From positions 1-19,444 of the forward strand of contig CALESB010000053.1 in NCBI GenBank assembly GCA_937906995.1: a stretch of DNA of 19,444 bases, written 5' to 3'. The position numbers and the translations under genes are program-made. The notes beneath the pieces were generated by a model. That model saw only the letters and a program-made list of their open reading frames with translations, was not told the DNA's origin and did not search any database. The DNA comes from an uncultured Sutterella sp. GTDB lineage: Bacteria; Pseudomonadota; Gammaproteobacteria; Burkholderiales; Burkholderiaceae_F. Shown here piece after piece: positions 1 to 7,130 of the stretch (positions are counted from its first letter, which is position 1; each line of letters starts with the position of its first letter).

Positions 1-55
1 CTCTATAACTATTTTAAGTTATAGAGGCTGTCCTGTGTTTCTGGGGTCCGGTCCA
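1..55. mobile_element. Possible insertion-sequence end with adjoining palindrome
   Basis: Bases 1-10 and 17-26 form a perfect 10-bp inverted repeat (CTCTATAACT / AGTTATAGAG) around a 6-nt loop. It is AT-rich and could be a weak terminator. Immediately after it, about 29-55 reads like the ends of some IS3-type elements: a TGTCCTG start, a GGGGTCC core and a directly repeated GGTCC word ending in CCA. The resemblance is from memory. No transposase gene is visible, because the window begins here. If correct, the GNAT gene at 118 lies just outside an IS copy. The stretch could equally be ordinary intergenic DNA. Confidence 0.3.
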
Positions 56-117
56 GACTGAATTAGGATTTAAGTAATCACTTATTTATGGTTTTATCAT
101 TTGAGGAACAAAGAAAT

Positions 118-567
118 ATGATTAGAAGATTTGAACTCAGAGATTTATCTGATGTTATGGAGATTTGGCTTGGCGGAAACATAGATAGTCATTATTTTAT
201 TGAAACAGGTTTTTGGACGTCTAATTTTGCAATGGTAGAAACCTCTATTGTTTCAGCAGAGGTTTATGTCTATATCGACAACAAAGTCATTTTGGGCTTT
301 ATTGGTTTGGAGGGAGATCATATTGAGGGGCTTTTTGTGAAAAAAGACTATCGTTCTCAAGGTATTGGTAAACAATTGATTGATTATGCAAAAGTTCGAC
401 ACTCTAAATTAAGTTTGTCAGTTTATGAACGCAATAGCTCGGCAACAAAATTTTATGAAAGAGAAGGCTTCAAAAGAATGGGAACTCAACTCAATCACTA
501 TACAGGTGAAGTTGAGTGTGTTATGCAGTGGAGTTCAAGCAGTGCCCAAAGAATGAAGCTCGCTTAG
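118..567 (+). CDS. GNAT family N-acetyltransferase, YjaB-like
   Basis: A 149-residue single-domain GNAT protein, predicted cytosolic, that transfers an acetyl group from acetyl-CoA to an amine; the substrate is unknown. The N-terminus (MIRRFELRDLSDVMEIW) and overall length resemble the E. coli YjaB type. The acetyl-CoA loop of motif A is seen as YRSQGIGKQL at about residues 80-89, followed by the FYEREGF motif-B segment near 115-121. I chose the ATG at 118 over the in-frame ATG at 88. A GAGGA ribosome binding site (103-107) precedes it at good distance, the upstream ATG has no site at a usable distance, and MIR is the usual family start. The last 11 residues (SSSSAQRMKLA) look like an added tail past the normal domain end. 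The gene stands alone, convergent with the P-type ATPase gene and next to a possible IS end, so it may be accessory. Confidence 0.85.
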   Translation: MIRRFELRDLSDVMEIWLGGNIDSHYFIETGFWTSNFAMVETSIVSAEVYVYIDNKVILGFIGLEGDHIEGLFVKKDYRSQGIGKQLIDYAKVRHSKLSLSVYERNSSATKFYEREGFKRMGTQLNHYTGEVECVMQWSSSSAQRMKLA

Positions 568-650
568 AAGTTAAGGCGATGATATATACAGTTTTACAGG
601 GATATGTGACTCATTTTTTTGTCTTAAGAGAGTAGAGAGAAAAATCAAAA

Positions 651-692
651 ATTGGATAATTTTCGAGGTTATCCACAAAAATTCTGGATAAC
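651..692. other. Cluster of three DnaA-box-like words forming alternative hairpins
   Basis: Within 42 bp lie TTATCCAAT (minus, 651-659), TTATCCACA (plus, 669-677, an exact consensus DnaA box) and TTATCCAGA (minus, 683-691, 8 of 9). The same bases make two mutually exclusive hairpins: GGATAA/TTATCC (654-659 with 669-674) and GTTATCCA/TGGATAAC (668-675 with 685-692). The patch sits in the AT-rich gap between two convergent genes. It may simply be the 3' end structure of the GNAT transcript; a DnaA-binding role is inference. Confidence 0.35.
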
Positions 693-750
693 TCAGGAAT
701 TTTGCTTATTTTGAGACTGTTTTCTCTGAGAAAATTTTCAGAATAAAATA

Positions 751-792
751 GCGGGAAAGTCATTTGGATTTGAATCCTACAGTCTTTCCCGC
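751..792 (-). terminator. Rho-independent terminator of the P-type ATPase gene
   Basis: GCGGGAAAG (751-759) pairs with CTTTCCCGC (784-792), and an inner GGATT/AATCC arm extends the structure. On the minus strand the stem is followed by a T-rich run (TATTTTATTCTG). On the plus strand no T-run follows, so the orientation fits the minus-strand ATPase gene, whose stop is about 40 nt upstream. Confidence 0.75.
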
Positions 793-829
793 ATCTACAA
801 GTTAAGAAGAACTATTTTCTAGTTGCCTT

Positions 830-3607
830 TTACTTCAAGCTCTTACCAGCTTGTAATAACGTCAAGCCCCAAGCAACAACGATTAAGCAGGTGCCGATAT
901 CGGCAAACACGGCCATCCACATTGTTGCCATGCCCATGTAAGCTAAGATCATAAACACCAGCTTGATCCCTAAGGCAATGGTGATGTTTTGCACTAATCG
1001 ATTGTGAGTCATGCGAGATAACTTCACAAAAAGTGAGAGTTTCTTAATGTCATCGTCCATTAAGGCGACGTCTGCCGCATCAACAGCAATGTCACTGCCC
1101 TGTCGTCCCATGGCAAAACCGATATTGGCTCTGGCAAGGGCCGGAGCATCGTTAATGCCGTCACCAACCATACCGACAGAGCCTTCTTTTTGCATATTCT
1201 CAATGGCAGTGAGTTTGTCTTGCGGAAGCATTTGAGAGCGAACTTCCGTAATACCAACGGCTTGAGCCATGTGCTGGGCACTTTCGTTATTGTCACCCGT
1301 TAAAAGCACAGGAGTAACACCTAAGGCTTTGAGTGCTTGGATGTGTTCCTTGGCATTTTCGCGCAACGTATCCGACACTGCAATAAAGCCCATAGGACCA
1401 AAGAAGTCTGAAATGATGACGACGCTTGCTCCCTTGCCTTCGTAACTACGGATGGCTGAGCGAAGGTTTTCGGAGACCTTATGCTTTTTCTCGTAGGCTC
1501 GAAGGTTGAGCATTTGGACCATTGAGCCTTGAATCTTGCCGTGAGTACCAGAACCAACTTCAGTGGCAAAATCAGATACTTTAAGTAATGAGACATCCAT
1601 TTCTCGAGCATGACGAGCAATGGCTGCACTCACTGGATGGTTACTACGAGAGGCGAGGCTAGCAGCCACTTGAAGTAAGCTTTTTGCTTGATTGCCATCA
1701 GTGGGTTCTACAGCGATGACTTGTGGGCGACCTTCCGTAATGGTGCCAGTTTTGTCCAATGCAATATACTTGAGTTTACGAGCTTCCTCTAAGTAAGCAC
1801 CACCCTTAACAATCAATCCCATGCGAGCAGCAACAGCTAATCCAGAGACAATCGTTACCGGTGTAGAAATGACCAATGCACAGGGGCAGGCAATTACTAA
1901 AAGGACTAGTGCCTTATAGATCCAGTCAATCCATTCACCACCCATTAATAGGGGAGGAAGAATCGCAGTAAGAAGGGAAACAGCGAAAACGGATGGCGTG
2001 TAGTATTTGGCGAAAACGTCAACGAATCGTTCTGTAGGAGCCTTATTTTGATTGGCAGCTTCAACAGCTTCAATCATTTTGGCTGCTAACCCGTGTTGGC
2101 TATCACTGGTGACTTGAATAACGAGTTCTGCAGTTTGGTTTAAAGTGCCACCAAAGACTTTATCGCCCTTCGTTTTTTCAACGGGCATTGACTCACCCGT
2201 GATACTAGACTGATTGACGGCTGAAAACCCTTCAACAACGATGCCATCTAACGCAATGCGTTCCCCAGGCATAACGCGAAGTGTATCGCCAACAGCAATA
2301 TCTGAGACATCTAAAGTTTTCGCTTCACCCTTTTGATTGACGATGGTGGCTGATTCAGGGGTTAACTTTAAAAGGTCGCGAATGGCTTTGTGAGCACGAT
2401 CGATAGATAACGTTTCAATAGCTTCAGATACTTCAAAAAGTACCATAACCATCGCAGCTTCTGGCCAATGACCAATAATGAGGGCCCCAGTGACAGCGAC
2501 ACTCATCAATGCATTCATGTTGAAGTTGAGGTGACGGATGGCTAAAAGCCCACGACGGTAAGTACCGAGACCGGCTAAGACGATGGCAATAAAGGCAAAA
2601 GCTAAACCGAGGTATTCAGGGCCAGCTGTTAATTCAATAATTTCACTAGCCAGTGCAAAGGTGCCTGCGATGGCTAACTTCTTCCATGGAATTTGATGAC
2701 CTTTTTGACTTTGGTCTTTTAATTCTTTTGCTTTGAAACCCGCTGACGAAATCAAATCGATGGCTGAACGCTTTTGCTCACGCGTCATAACAGCGCTCAC
2801 TGTATGCGTTTGGGTATTAATTTGTAAATCGTCGAGCTCTAAAACTTCAAGTGCTTTATTAATGAGTTCAGTCTCTACTTCTGTATCAAGCCCTTCGACA
2901 GCCAGCCGTGTGCGAACTTTCTCACTGTCATTGTTGATAATACGAGCCTCAAGACCTGCTGCGGATAAGGCTTGGAGAAGGGGAGCTGCGTCAGTGTAAT
3001 CATGGGTAACACTGACGGTACGATTAATCGTGTTAAAAGAGGCCTCTTTCACCAATTCAAGTTTTTTCAAGGCTTCAACTGCCTGATTGCCTTCTACTGC
3101 ACAACACATTTCAGCAATATATAAGACAGTGGGTTGAGGGCCTGCTTCATGCTGCGTGGACTCAGGCATCGTCGCAGCAAGGCCGGCCTTGTCTAAAGCA
3201 TCAATGAAAATGTGCGGGTCTGAGGCGTGATGCTTAACACTAACCGTTCGGTTTAAAGTATTAAAAGTGACCTCATCGACTTGAGGCAATTTTTTTAGGG
3301 CCTCAACTGCTTGGTTACCCTCAACAGCACAACACATGTCTGCGACATAGAGTGTCGCTAAGCCAGGCTTTTGATGAATATCGAGCGTTTTAACATCAGG
3401 CGCTGCTTCATGGTGATGGTGACCACAAGAACAACCGCCATGGGAATGCTCATGATGATGTTCGTGATCATGCTCAGTGCACTCAGAATGAGTGTCATGA
3501 TGGTGATCATGTCCGCAAGAACAAGTTTCATCATGATGAATATGTTGGTGGTTATTGACGCCGTGCGTGTCTAATTCATTGTTTTTATTGATTGATTTTT
3601 CGTTCAT
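830..3607 (-). CDS. cadA: Zn/Cd/Pb-exporting P1B-type ATPase with two CCxxE metal-binding domains
   Basis: A 925-residue inner-membrane pump that hydrolyses ATP to export soft divalent metals (Zn, Cd, Pb). Residues 20-70 are His/Cys-rich, with two CSCGH-type clusters. Two near-identical HMA-like domains follow (about 84-148 and 160-224), each with MCCAVE (91-96 and 167-172). This is a CCxxE motif, not the usual CxxC. A third HMA-like domain (about 231-297) has no Cys. Core motifs are TGES (470-473), the CPC transport motif (574-576), DKTGT with phosphorylated Asp618, HP (657-658), TGD (770-772) and GDGIND (815-820). TM7 Lys882 and TM8 Asp903 are the residues expected in the Zn/Cd/Pb subgroup. 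AGGATAGG precedes the ATG at 3607. The gene is divergent from a MerR-family regulator and has its own MerR-type promoter. The ATPase call is certain; the exact metal is inferred. Confidence 0.95.
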   Translation of the reverse strand: MNEKSINKNNELDTHGVNNHQHIHHDETCSCGHDHHHDTHSECTEHDHEHHHEHSHGGCSCGHHHHEAAPDVKTLDIHQKPGLATLYVADMCCAVEGNQAVEALKKLPQVDEVTFNTLNRTVSVKHHASDPHIFIDALDKAGLAATMPESTQHEAGPQPTVLYIAEMCCAVEGNQAVEALKKLELVKEASFNTINRTVSVTHDYTDAAPLLQALSAAGLEARIINNDSEKVRTRLAVEGLDTEVETELINKALEVLELDDLQINTQTHTVSAVMTREQKRSAIDLISSAGFKAKELKDQSQKGHQIPWKKLAIAGTFALASEIIELTAGPEYLGLAFAFIAIVLAGLGTYRRGLLAIRHLNFNMNALMSVAVTGALIIGHWPEAAMVMVLFEVSEAIETLSIDRAHKAIRDLLKLTPESATIVNQKGEAKTLDVSDIAVGDTLRVMPGERIALDGIVVEGFSAVNQSSITGESMPVEKTKGDKVFGGTLNQTAELVIQVTSDSQHGLAAKMIEAVEAANQNKAPTERFVDVFAKYYTPSVFAVSLLTAILPPLLMGGEWIDWIYKALVLLVIACPCALVISTPVTIVSGLAVAARMGLIVKGGAYLEEARKLKYIALDKTGTITEGRPQVIAVEPTDGNQAKSLLQVAASLASRSNHPVSAAIARHAREMDVSLLKVSDFATEVGSGTHGKIQGSMVQMLNLRAYEKKHKVSENLRSAIRSYEGKGASVVIISDFFGPMGFIAVSDTLRENAKEHIQALKALGVTPVLLTGDNNESAQHMAQAVGITEVRSQMLPQDKLTAIENMQKEGSVGMVGDGINDAPALARANIGFAMGRQGSDIAVDAADVALMDDDIKKLSLFVKLSRMTHNRLVQNITIALGIKLVFMILAYMGMATMWMAVFADIGTCLIVVAWGLTLLQAGKSLK
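2936..3358 (-). repeat. Intragenic tandem duplication of an HMA-like metal-binding domain
   Basis: Residues 84-148 and 160-224 of the ATPase are clearly duplicates. Shared blocks are MCCAVEGNQAVEALKKL, then FNT.NRTVSV at the same spacing. At the DNA level both copies remain easy to align around 3061-3112 and 3299-3342. The silent and conservative differences show that the duplication is not brand new. Confidence 0.85.
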
Positions 3608-3647
3608 GGTAACCTATCCTAGCAATTAAGCTTTTTTCATTAATATC

Positions 3648-3678
3648 ATTAAAATGCCTAAAGTTACTTCAGAGTCAA
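3648..3678 (-). promoter_or_regulatory. MerR-type promoter/operator for the ATPase gene
   Basis: On the minus strand a -35 box TTGACT (3673-3678) and a -10 box TTTAAT (3648-3653) are separated by 19 bp, the over-long spacing typical of MerR-family activated promoters. The spacer holds the dyad CTGAAGT-A-ACTTTAG (3658-3672; 6 of 7 arms pair), where the regulator should bind and untwist the DNA. The CTGAAGT half-site occurs again at 3686-3692, making a second inverted repeat that overlaps the regulator's own upstream region. Confidence 0.8.
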
Positions 3679-3711
3679 GAGAGTACTGAAGTTTTTGCGG
3701 AGTAATGAAAA

Positions 3712-4206
3712 ATGAGAATTGGAGAACTGGCTAAGTTATCAGACTTAACGGTAGAAACGATTCGTTTTTATGAAGCTGAAGGCTTAATTCCTAAAGCAGA
3801 ACGAAGCTTAAATAATTATCGTTCATACAATGAAGGTCATCTAAAGCGTCTTGTCTTTATTAAGCACTGTCGAAGTCTTGATATGAGTCTGGATGAAATC
3901 CGTATATTGACGGATGTTGATGCGCGTCGTAATGAGGATGCGGAGCGAGTGCATGAGATGATTGCCCAACATATGCATAAAATCGATCAGCAAATTGATG
4001 ACCTTAAACATCTAAAGCAACATTTGGCACTGCTGGCGCTTTGTTGCCATGGCAATCATGCCAATGGAGAACCCTGTGGTTTAATTGAAGGTCTAACGAA
4101 CCCATCGTGCTGTCATGCTTGCGAAGGACTCAAAACGCGTAAGAGCGTGACAAAGAAAGATAATTCTAAAACTGTTTGTTCATCTCACTGTGAAGGTCAC
4201 AATTAA
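3712..4206 (+). CDS. cadR: MerR-family metal-responsive regulator, CadR/PbrR-like
   Basis: A 164-residue cytosolic dimeric activator. Residues 1-40 form the MerR winged helix (MRIGELAKLSDLTVETIRFY), followed by the long dimerisation helix (about 78-110) and a metal loop LALCCHGNHANGEPCG with Cys111, Cys112 and Cys122, as in CadR/PbrR. The tail is unusually rich in possible ligands: Cys133, Cys134, His135, Cys137, Cys156, His159 and Cys160. The conserved Cys expected near position 77, at the start of the dimer helix in Cd/Pb/Zn sensors, appears to be Ala77. GGAG (3699-3702) precedes the ATG by 9 nt. The gene is divergent from the metal ATPase gene, which is therefore its most likely target. 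The symbol is by family resemblance; a PbrR- or ZntR-like metal preference cannot be excluded. Confidence 0.85.
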   Translation: MRIGELAKLSDLTVETIRFYEAEGLIPKAERSLNNYRSYNEGHLKRLVFIKHCRSLDMSLDEIRILTDVDARRNEDAERVHEMIAQHMHKIDQQIDDLKHLKQHLALLALCCHGNHANGEPCGLIEGLTNPSCCHACEGLKTRKSVTKKDNSKTVCSSHCEGHN

Positions 4207-4208
4207 AA

Positions 4209-4811
4209 ATGGCAGAATTTTTTACGATACCAATGATTATTACCATCGCCTTATTGGCGGTTATGGTGGCTTGTCCAACGTTGTTACTTTATAAGGTAGC
4301 TCAACGCTATCCTGCAGCGCATCCAGTGCCTTTCTTTCCTCAAGGCGTGCAGGGTTGGTTATTGCTTTTTGTTGCGACCGTGGTGTTATCGATTATCGTG
4401 ACGCTTTTTAATATGTCAACATTGCATACGGAACTCGTAACCGAAGGCGCAATGAACTACGCTTTATTCATGCCGCATGTGATTGTTTTGATTCTTTATT
4501 TCTATTTATTATGGATCATTACTTGTAAGCGTAATGCATCGGTTGTAAAACAAACAATCGTCATTCTTTGGGTTGTTGGTCCTATTTCGATAGCGTTATT
4601 AATGGCATTTTTTAATACGAGCTTTGATACAAATAATGCGATCCGCTCAACATTTTATGCATTGGTTTGGACGGGTTACTTTTTATTGTCAAAGCGAGTT
4701 GCTTGTACTTATGGTACTAAGGCGGTGGACAGTTACGTTAAGTTAGCCATTCAAATGGCTCAAGCTCAGAAAGAACAAGCAGAGCGAGAGCAAAAAGCCA
4801 AAGCAAAATAA
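4209..4811 (+). CDS. DUF2569-like multi-pass membrane protein
   Basis: A 200-residue inner-membrane protein with about five hydrophobic segments (roughly 7-29, 48-68, 84-105, 114-135 and 147-161). The QGWLLLF start of segment 2 and the GYFLLSKRVACTYG segment (156-169) match the end pattern of DUF2569 domains (PYFxxSKRVxxTF). A charged Gln/Glu/Lys tail follows (about 175-200), probably a helix in the cytosol. It starts 2 nt after the stop of the MerR regulator and shares its transcript, so it may act in metal homeostasis, but DUF2569 proteins have no firm function and the link is positional only. No ligand-rich motif is visible. A strong bidirectional terminator follows. Confidence 0.75.
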   Translation: MAEFFTIPMIITIALLAVMVACPTLLLYKVAQRYPAAHPVPFFPQGVQGWLLLFVATVVLSIIVTLFNMSTLHTELVTEGAMNYALFMPHVIVLILYFYLLWIITCKRNASVVKQTIVILWVVGPISIALLMAFFNTSFDTNNAIRSTFYALVWTGYFLLSKRVACTYGTKAVDSYVKLAIQMAQAQKEQAEREQKAKAK

Positions 4812-4822
4812 CAAGGCTTAAT

Positions 4823-4862
4823 AAAAAGATGGGAGTGAACTAAGCAGTCACTCCCATTTTTT
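4823..4862. terminator. Bidirectional Rho-independent terminator
   Basis: ATGGGAGTGA (4829-4838) pairs with TCACTCCCAT (4848-4857) around a 9-nt loop. A T-run follows on the plus strand (4858-4862) and an A-run precedes (4824-4827, T-run on the minus strand). It closes both the regulator/DUF2569 transcript and the convergent lipoprotein gene. Confidence 0.9.
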
Positions 4863-4904
4863 GTAGTTGAAAATTCTCTCTTATTTGCGATTTCGAGAAT
4901 GTTC

Positions 4905-5300
4905 TTATTTATTGCCATAGACCTCATCAAGGTCTTCGTCGTCTGTTAATTCAGGTGTCTTAAGAATAAGAGGCTGGTATTCACGCTTTGGAGCTTCCAT
5001 ATAACCGACACAACGGTAGGTTAAGCGAGCCATTGCGCCTTTGCCTGTTTCTGTGGCCGAGCGGGAGAAGACTTGCACGGGTTGCATGCCGCGTTTTGTT
5101 TCTAAACAAAAGTTTGTTGCTTGGCGACGAGCTTCTTCCCGCATCATGGTTTCATCCTTAACCCATGCTTGCATGACTTCAACTTCATAAGTGGTTGCAT
5201 CGAGTTGACGCTGTTTAATAGTGGACTCGTTTGAGACGCCAGCACAACCGGCCAATACTGCGGCTGCAACACTGGCAGCAATTAAAGAAACGAAACGCAT
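4905..5300 (-). CDS. Putative lipoprotein of unknown family
   Basis: A 131-residue protein with a short basic N-terminus, a hydrophobic stretch and a lipobox LAGC (residues 16-19). It should be cleaved by signal peptidase II and lipidated at Cys19. The next residues are Ala-Gly, not Asp, so outer-membrane sorting by Lol is expected. The mature part is small, with two Cys (68 and 96) bracketing a Lys/Arg-rich middle that could form a disulfide in the periplasm, and an acidic tail. I do not recognise the family. It lies 36 nt downstream of the AAA/DUF4143-like gene on the same strand and could share its transcript. The end is set by the bidirectional terminator at 4823-4862. Confidence 0.75.
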   Translation of the reverse strand: MRFVSLIAASVAAAVLAGCAGVSNESTIKQRQLDATTYEVEVMQAWVKDETMMREEARRQATNFCLETKRGMQPVQVFSRSATETGKGAMARLTYRCVGYMEAPKREYQPLILKTPELTDDEDLDEVYGNK

Positions 5301-5336
5301 AGTCTAAGACCTCAATAAAAACTTACGATATTGTAC

Positions 5337-6515
5337 TCAAAGCCGCGTAGCACTGATAAGAGGGGAGTCGGTTTTTTCAACCATCAGTGATCCGTCGGTA
5401 ATGTAAACATTGTCTGTACAGATTTCCCCCATGCGACGCAAAACATCCATATGACGGATTTGATCATGTATGGGACGGGCTCGTTGAGACATAAAGCCAA
5501 TTGGCATATAGCCCTTTTTGGTTTGAAGAATAAGTTCCACGTGTTTTTTTGCAGTATCTCGATAAAAATAAAGTGGAGGTTCAAGTCCCCAGGCTTCATA
5601 TCCCTTCATAATTTCTGAGGCGACAAAGCCAGAAAAAATTTGCTCATAAAAAGATGAGGCCAATAATTCATCTGCACCCCCAATATTAAGTAGGTGGCAC
5701 AAAAGACCTGTATCAGCATAGATAATTTTTCCACGCTTGACTTGTCGTCGTTGAGCAAGCTTTAGAGATTTCACTTCGCGAAGTACTCCGCAGTCAAGGA
5801 GAAACTGTGTCCAATAAATGGCAGTGGCGTAACTAATTCGACAATCTTTTGCTAAACGACTGTGGTTGATTTCCCTCATATTATTCTCGGCAAGAGCTTT
5901 CATATAGAGAAGGAAAAGATCGAGTTTGGCGACATTCATAACACCCTGAACCGTTTCTTTAAAAAACCTTGAGAGCCATAGGTCATAAAAGCCACGTGTA
6001 CTTTGGCTTGGGTGAGGGCGAGGTAAAAAACCGTGTCTAATCGTCTCAAAGAAAAAGGATTGAGGGTATGTAATCGTAATGGGTAGAGCTCCGGAGGCAC
6101 CAAAAGGCTCACTGCCTAACCCATTGATTTCGCGTTGTGAAAAAGGGCTTAGCTGATAAACACGTAGATTACAGTTATTCTTCAAATCCTCTTTAATCTC
6201 TTGTGGCAAATTACCAACCAAAACAATTTTTGTATCTTTCTCAAAGGATGGAAGATGTTTAAATAATTCTGGGGCCTGTTCGACAGAGTCAATCAATAAG
6301 CGTTTGCCGTGCAAAGAGAAGAAAGCTTCTGGTTGGCTCATGGCGATGCTACGAGCCTGAATATCAGATAAATCAATGTAGGGCAAAGTGCTAAAGAAGT
6401 GTTTTGCCAAGGTTGTCTTACCTACACAAGGCATACCTTCGATGAGGATCAGCGGAAATTCACTAGCTTCGAGAGATAAAGTGGATTCAAGTGTACGAGG
6501 GGAATAAGAAGACAT
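5337..6515 (-). CDS. AAA-14/DUF4143-type ATPase with degenerate catalytic motifs
   Basis: A 392-residue protein laid out like the AAA_14-DUF4143 family. A P-loop GMPCVGKT lies at 27-34 and a Walker B-like strand LLIDSVEQ at 73-80. A winged-helix-like middle (about 200-250, SRLAKDCRISYATAIYWTQFLLDCGVL) follows, and then a C-terminal part that lines up with the restriction-like DUF4143 end. In the family the Walker B strand reads DExQ; here Ser replaces the catalytic Glu. The C-terminal segment HVELILQ...PIGF (325-341) replaces the usual D...IExK nuclease-like pattern. The P-loop is intact, so nucleotide binding is likely but hydrolysis and cleavage are doubtful. No clear Shine-Dalgarno precedes the ATG. 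These proteins have no settled function; some are suspected of roles in toxin-antitoxin or DNA-related processes. Confidence 0.7.
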   Translation of the reverse strand: MSSYSPRTLESTLSLEASEFPLILIEGMPCVGKTTLAKHFFSTLPYIDLSDIQARSIAMSQPEAFFSLHGKRLLIDSVEQAPELFKHLPSFEKDTKIVLVGNLPQEIKEDLKNNCNLRVYQLSPFSQREINGLGSEPFGASGALPITITYPQSFFFETIRHGFLPRPHPSQSTRGFYDLWLSRFFKETVQGVMNVAKLDLFLLYMKALAENNMREINHSRLAKDCRISYATAIYWTQFLLDCGVLREVKSLKLAQRRQVKRGKIIYADTGLLCHLLNIGGADELLASSFYEQIFSGFVASEIMKGYEAWGLEPPLYFYRDTAKKHVELILQTKKGYMPIGFMSQRARPIHDQIRHMDVLRRMGEICTDNVYITDGSLMVEKTDSPLISATRL

Positions 6516-7062
6516 GATGAAATTAATTAAAAAAGATATTTCAAATTTTACACACTATAGAGCGTTTCTTCTTAAGTAATAAATGTGATTTTTAAAAAAT
6601 ATGGTCGGTATGAAAGAAAAGCTATTGTTGATTAATGCTGTTAAATGATTTGGTACACGCTCGAATCAATAATGATGCGTATAAATGTTTTAACGATATT
6701 TTTATCTATGTGGTTGCTTAGAGTGATTATTTAAGCAAGATGACTTTTCACTGAAAAATGAAAGCCAATTAACGCGAAATTCAGATTTGATTGATGGAGG
6801 TAGGTTGGTAAGAGAGAATTTTGATACTTTAAGTGGAAAACAGTTTCTACGATGAACACATTAGTCAAGTAAGGCAGCGATACGCTTATCACCAACATAA
6901 CCATGGAGCACAAGAGATCATGGGAAGCGCTAGGTAGGAGATATTTAGAGATTGTACGAACGTAAAGACAGCGTCTTGCCTTCCATCACCATCCATTAAA
7001 ACTCGACTATTAACATTTACACTGCAGGCATCTAACAAAATCCTTTTAGGATTAAAGAATCT
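6516..7062. other. Long AT-rich intergenic region, no gene recognised
   Basis: This stretch separates the divergent ATPase and OB-fold genes and contains no ORF with convincing coding character. A 60-codon minus-strand ORF (6731-6913) lacks a good start site. A short open run on the plus strand around 6838-6934 (reading ...DEHISQVRQRYAYHQHNHG...) could be a relic but matches nothing I know. The promoter of the minus-strand ATPase gene should lie near 6520-6600, where the DNA is very AT-rich, but I could not fix its boxes. Confidence 0.4.
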
Positions 7063-7092
7063 TTTACATTAAGGCGACTCATTTGATTTAAT
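7063..7092 (+). promoter_or_regulatory. Predicted sigma-70 promoter of the exported OB-fold gene
   Basis: TTTACA (7063-7068, 5 of 6) and TTTAAT (7087-7092, 5 of 6) are separated by 18 bp. Transcription would start near 7099, about 30 nt before the ATG at 7131. That also argues against the upstream ATG at 7101. Confidence 0.5.
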
Positions 7093-7130
7093 GCAATAAA
7101 ATGGGGTTAACCGTATTGAAAGGATTAAAC

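Noticed and set aside
3371..3574. Met-rich 67-codon plus-strand ORF
   Set aside because: It is antisense to the His-rich leader of the ATPase; CAT/CAC codons read backwards as ATG/GTG. No ribosome binding site.
6731..6913. Minus-strand 60-codon ORF in the long intergenic region
   Set aside because: Composition is hydrophobic and AT-driven, there is no ribosome binding site, and no family resemblance.
7101..7130. Upstream in-frame ATG for the OB-fold gene
   Set aside because: It would add 10 residues before a clear signal peptide, lacks a ribosome binding site, and almost coincides with the predicted transcript start.
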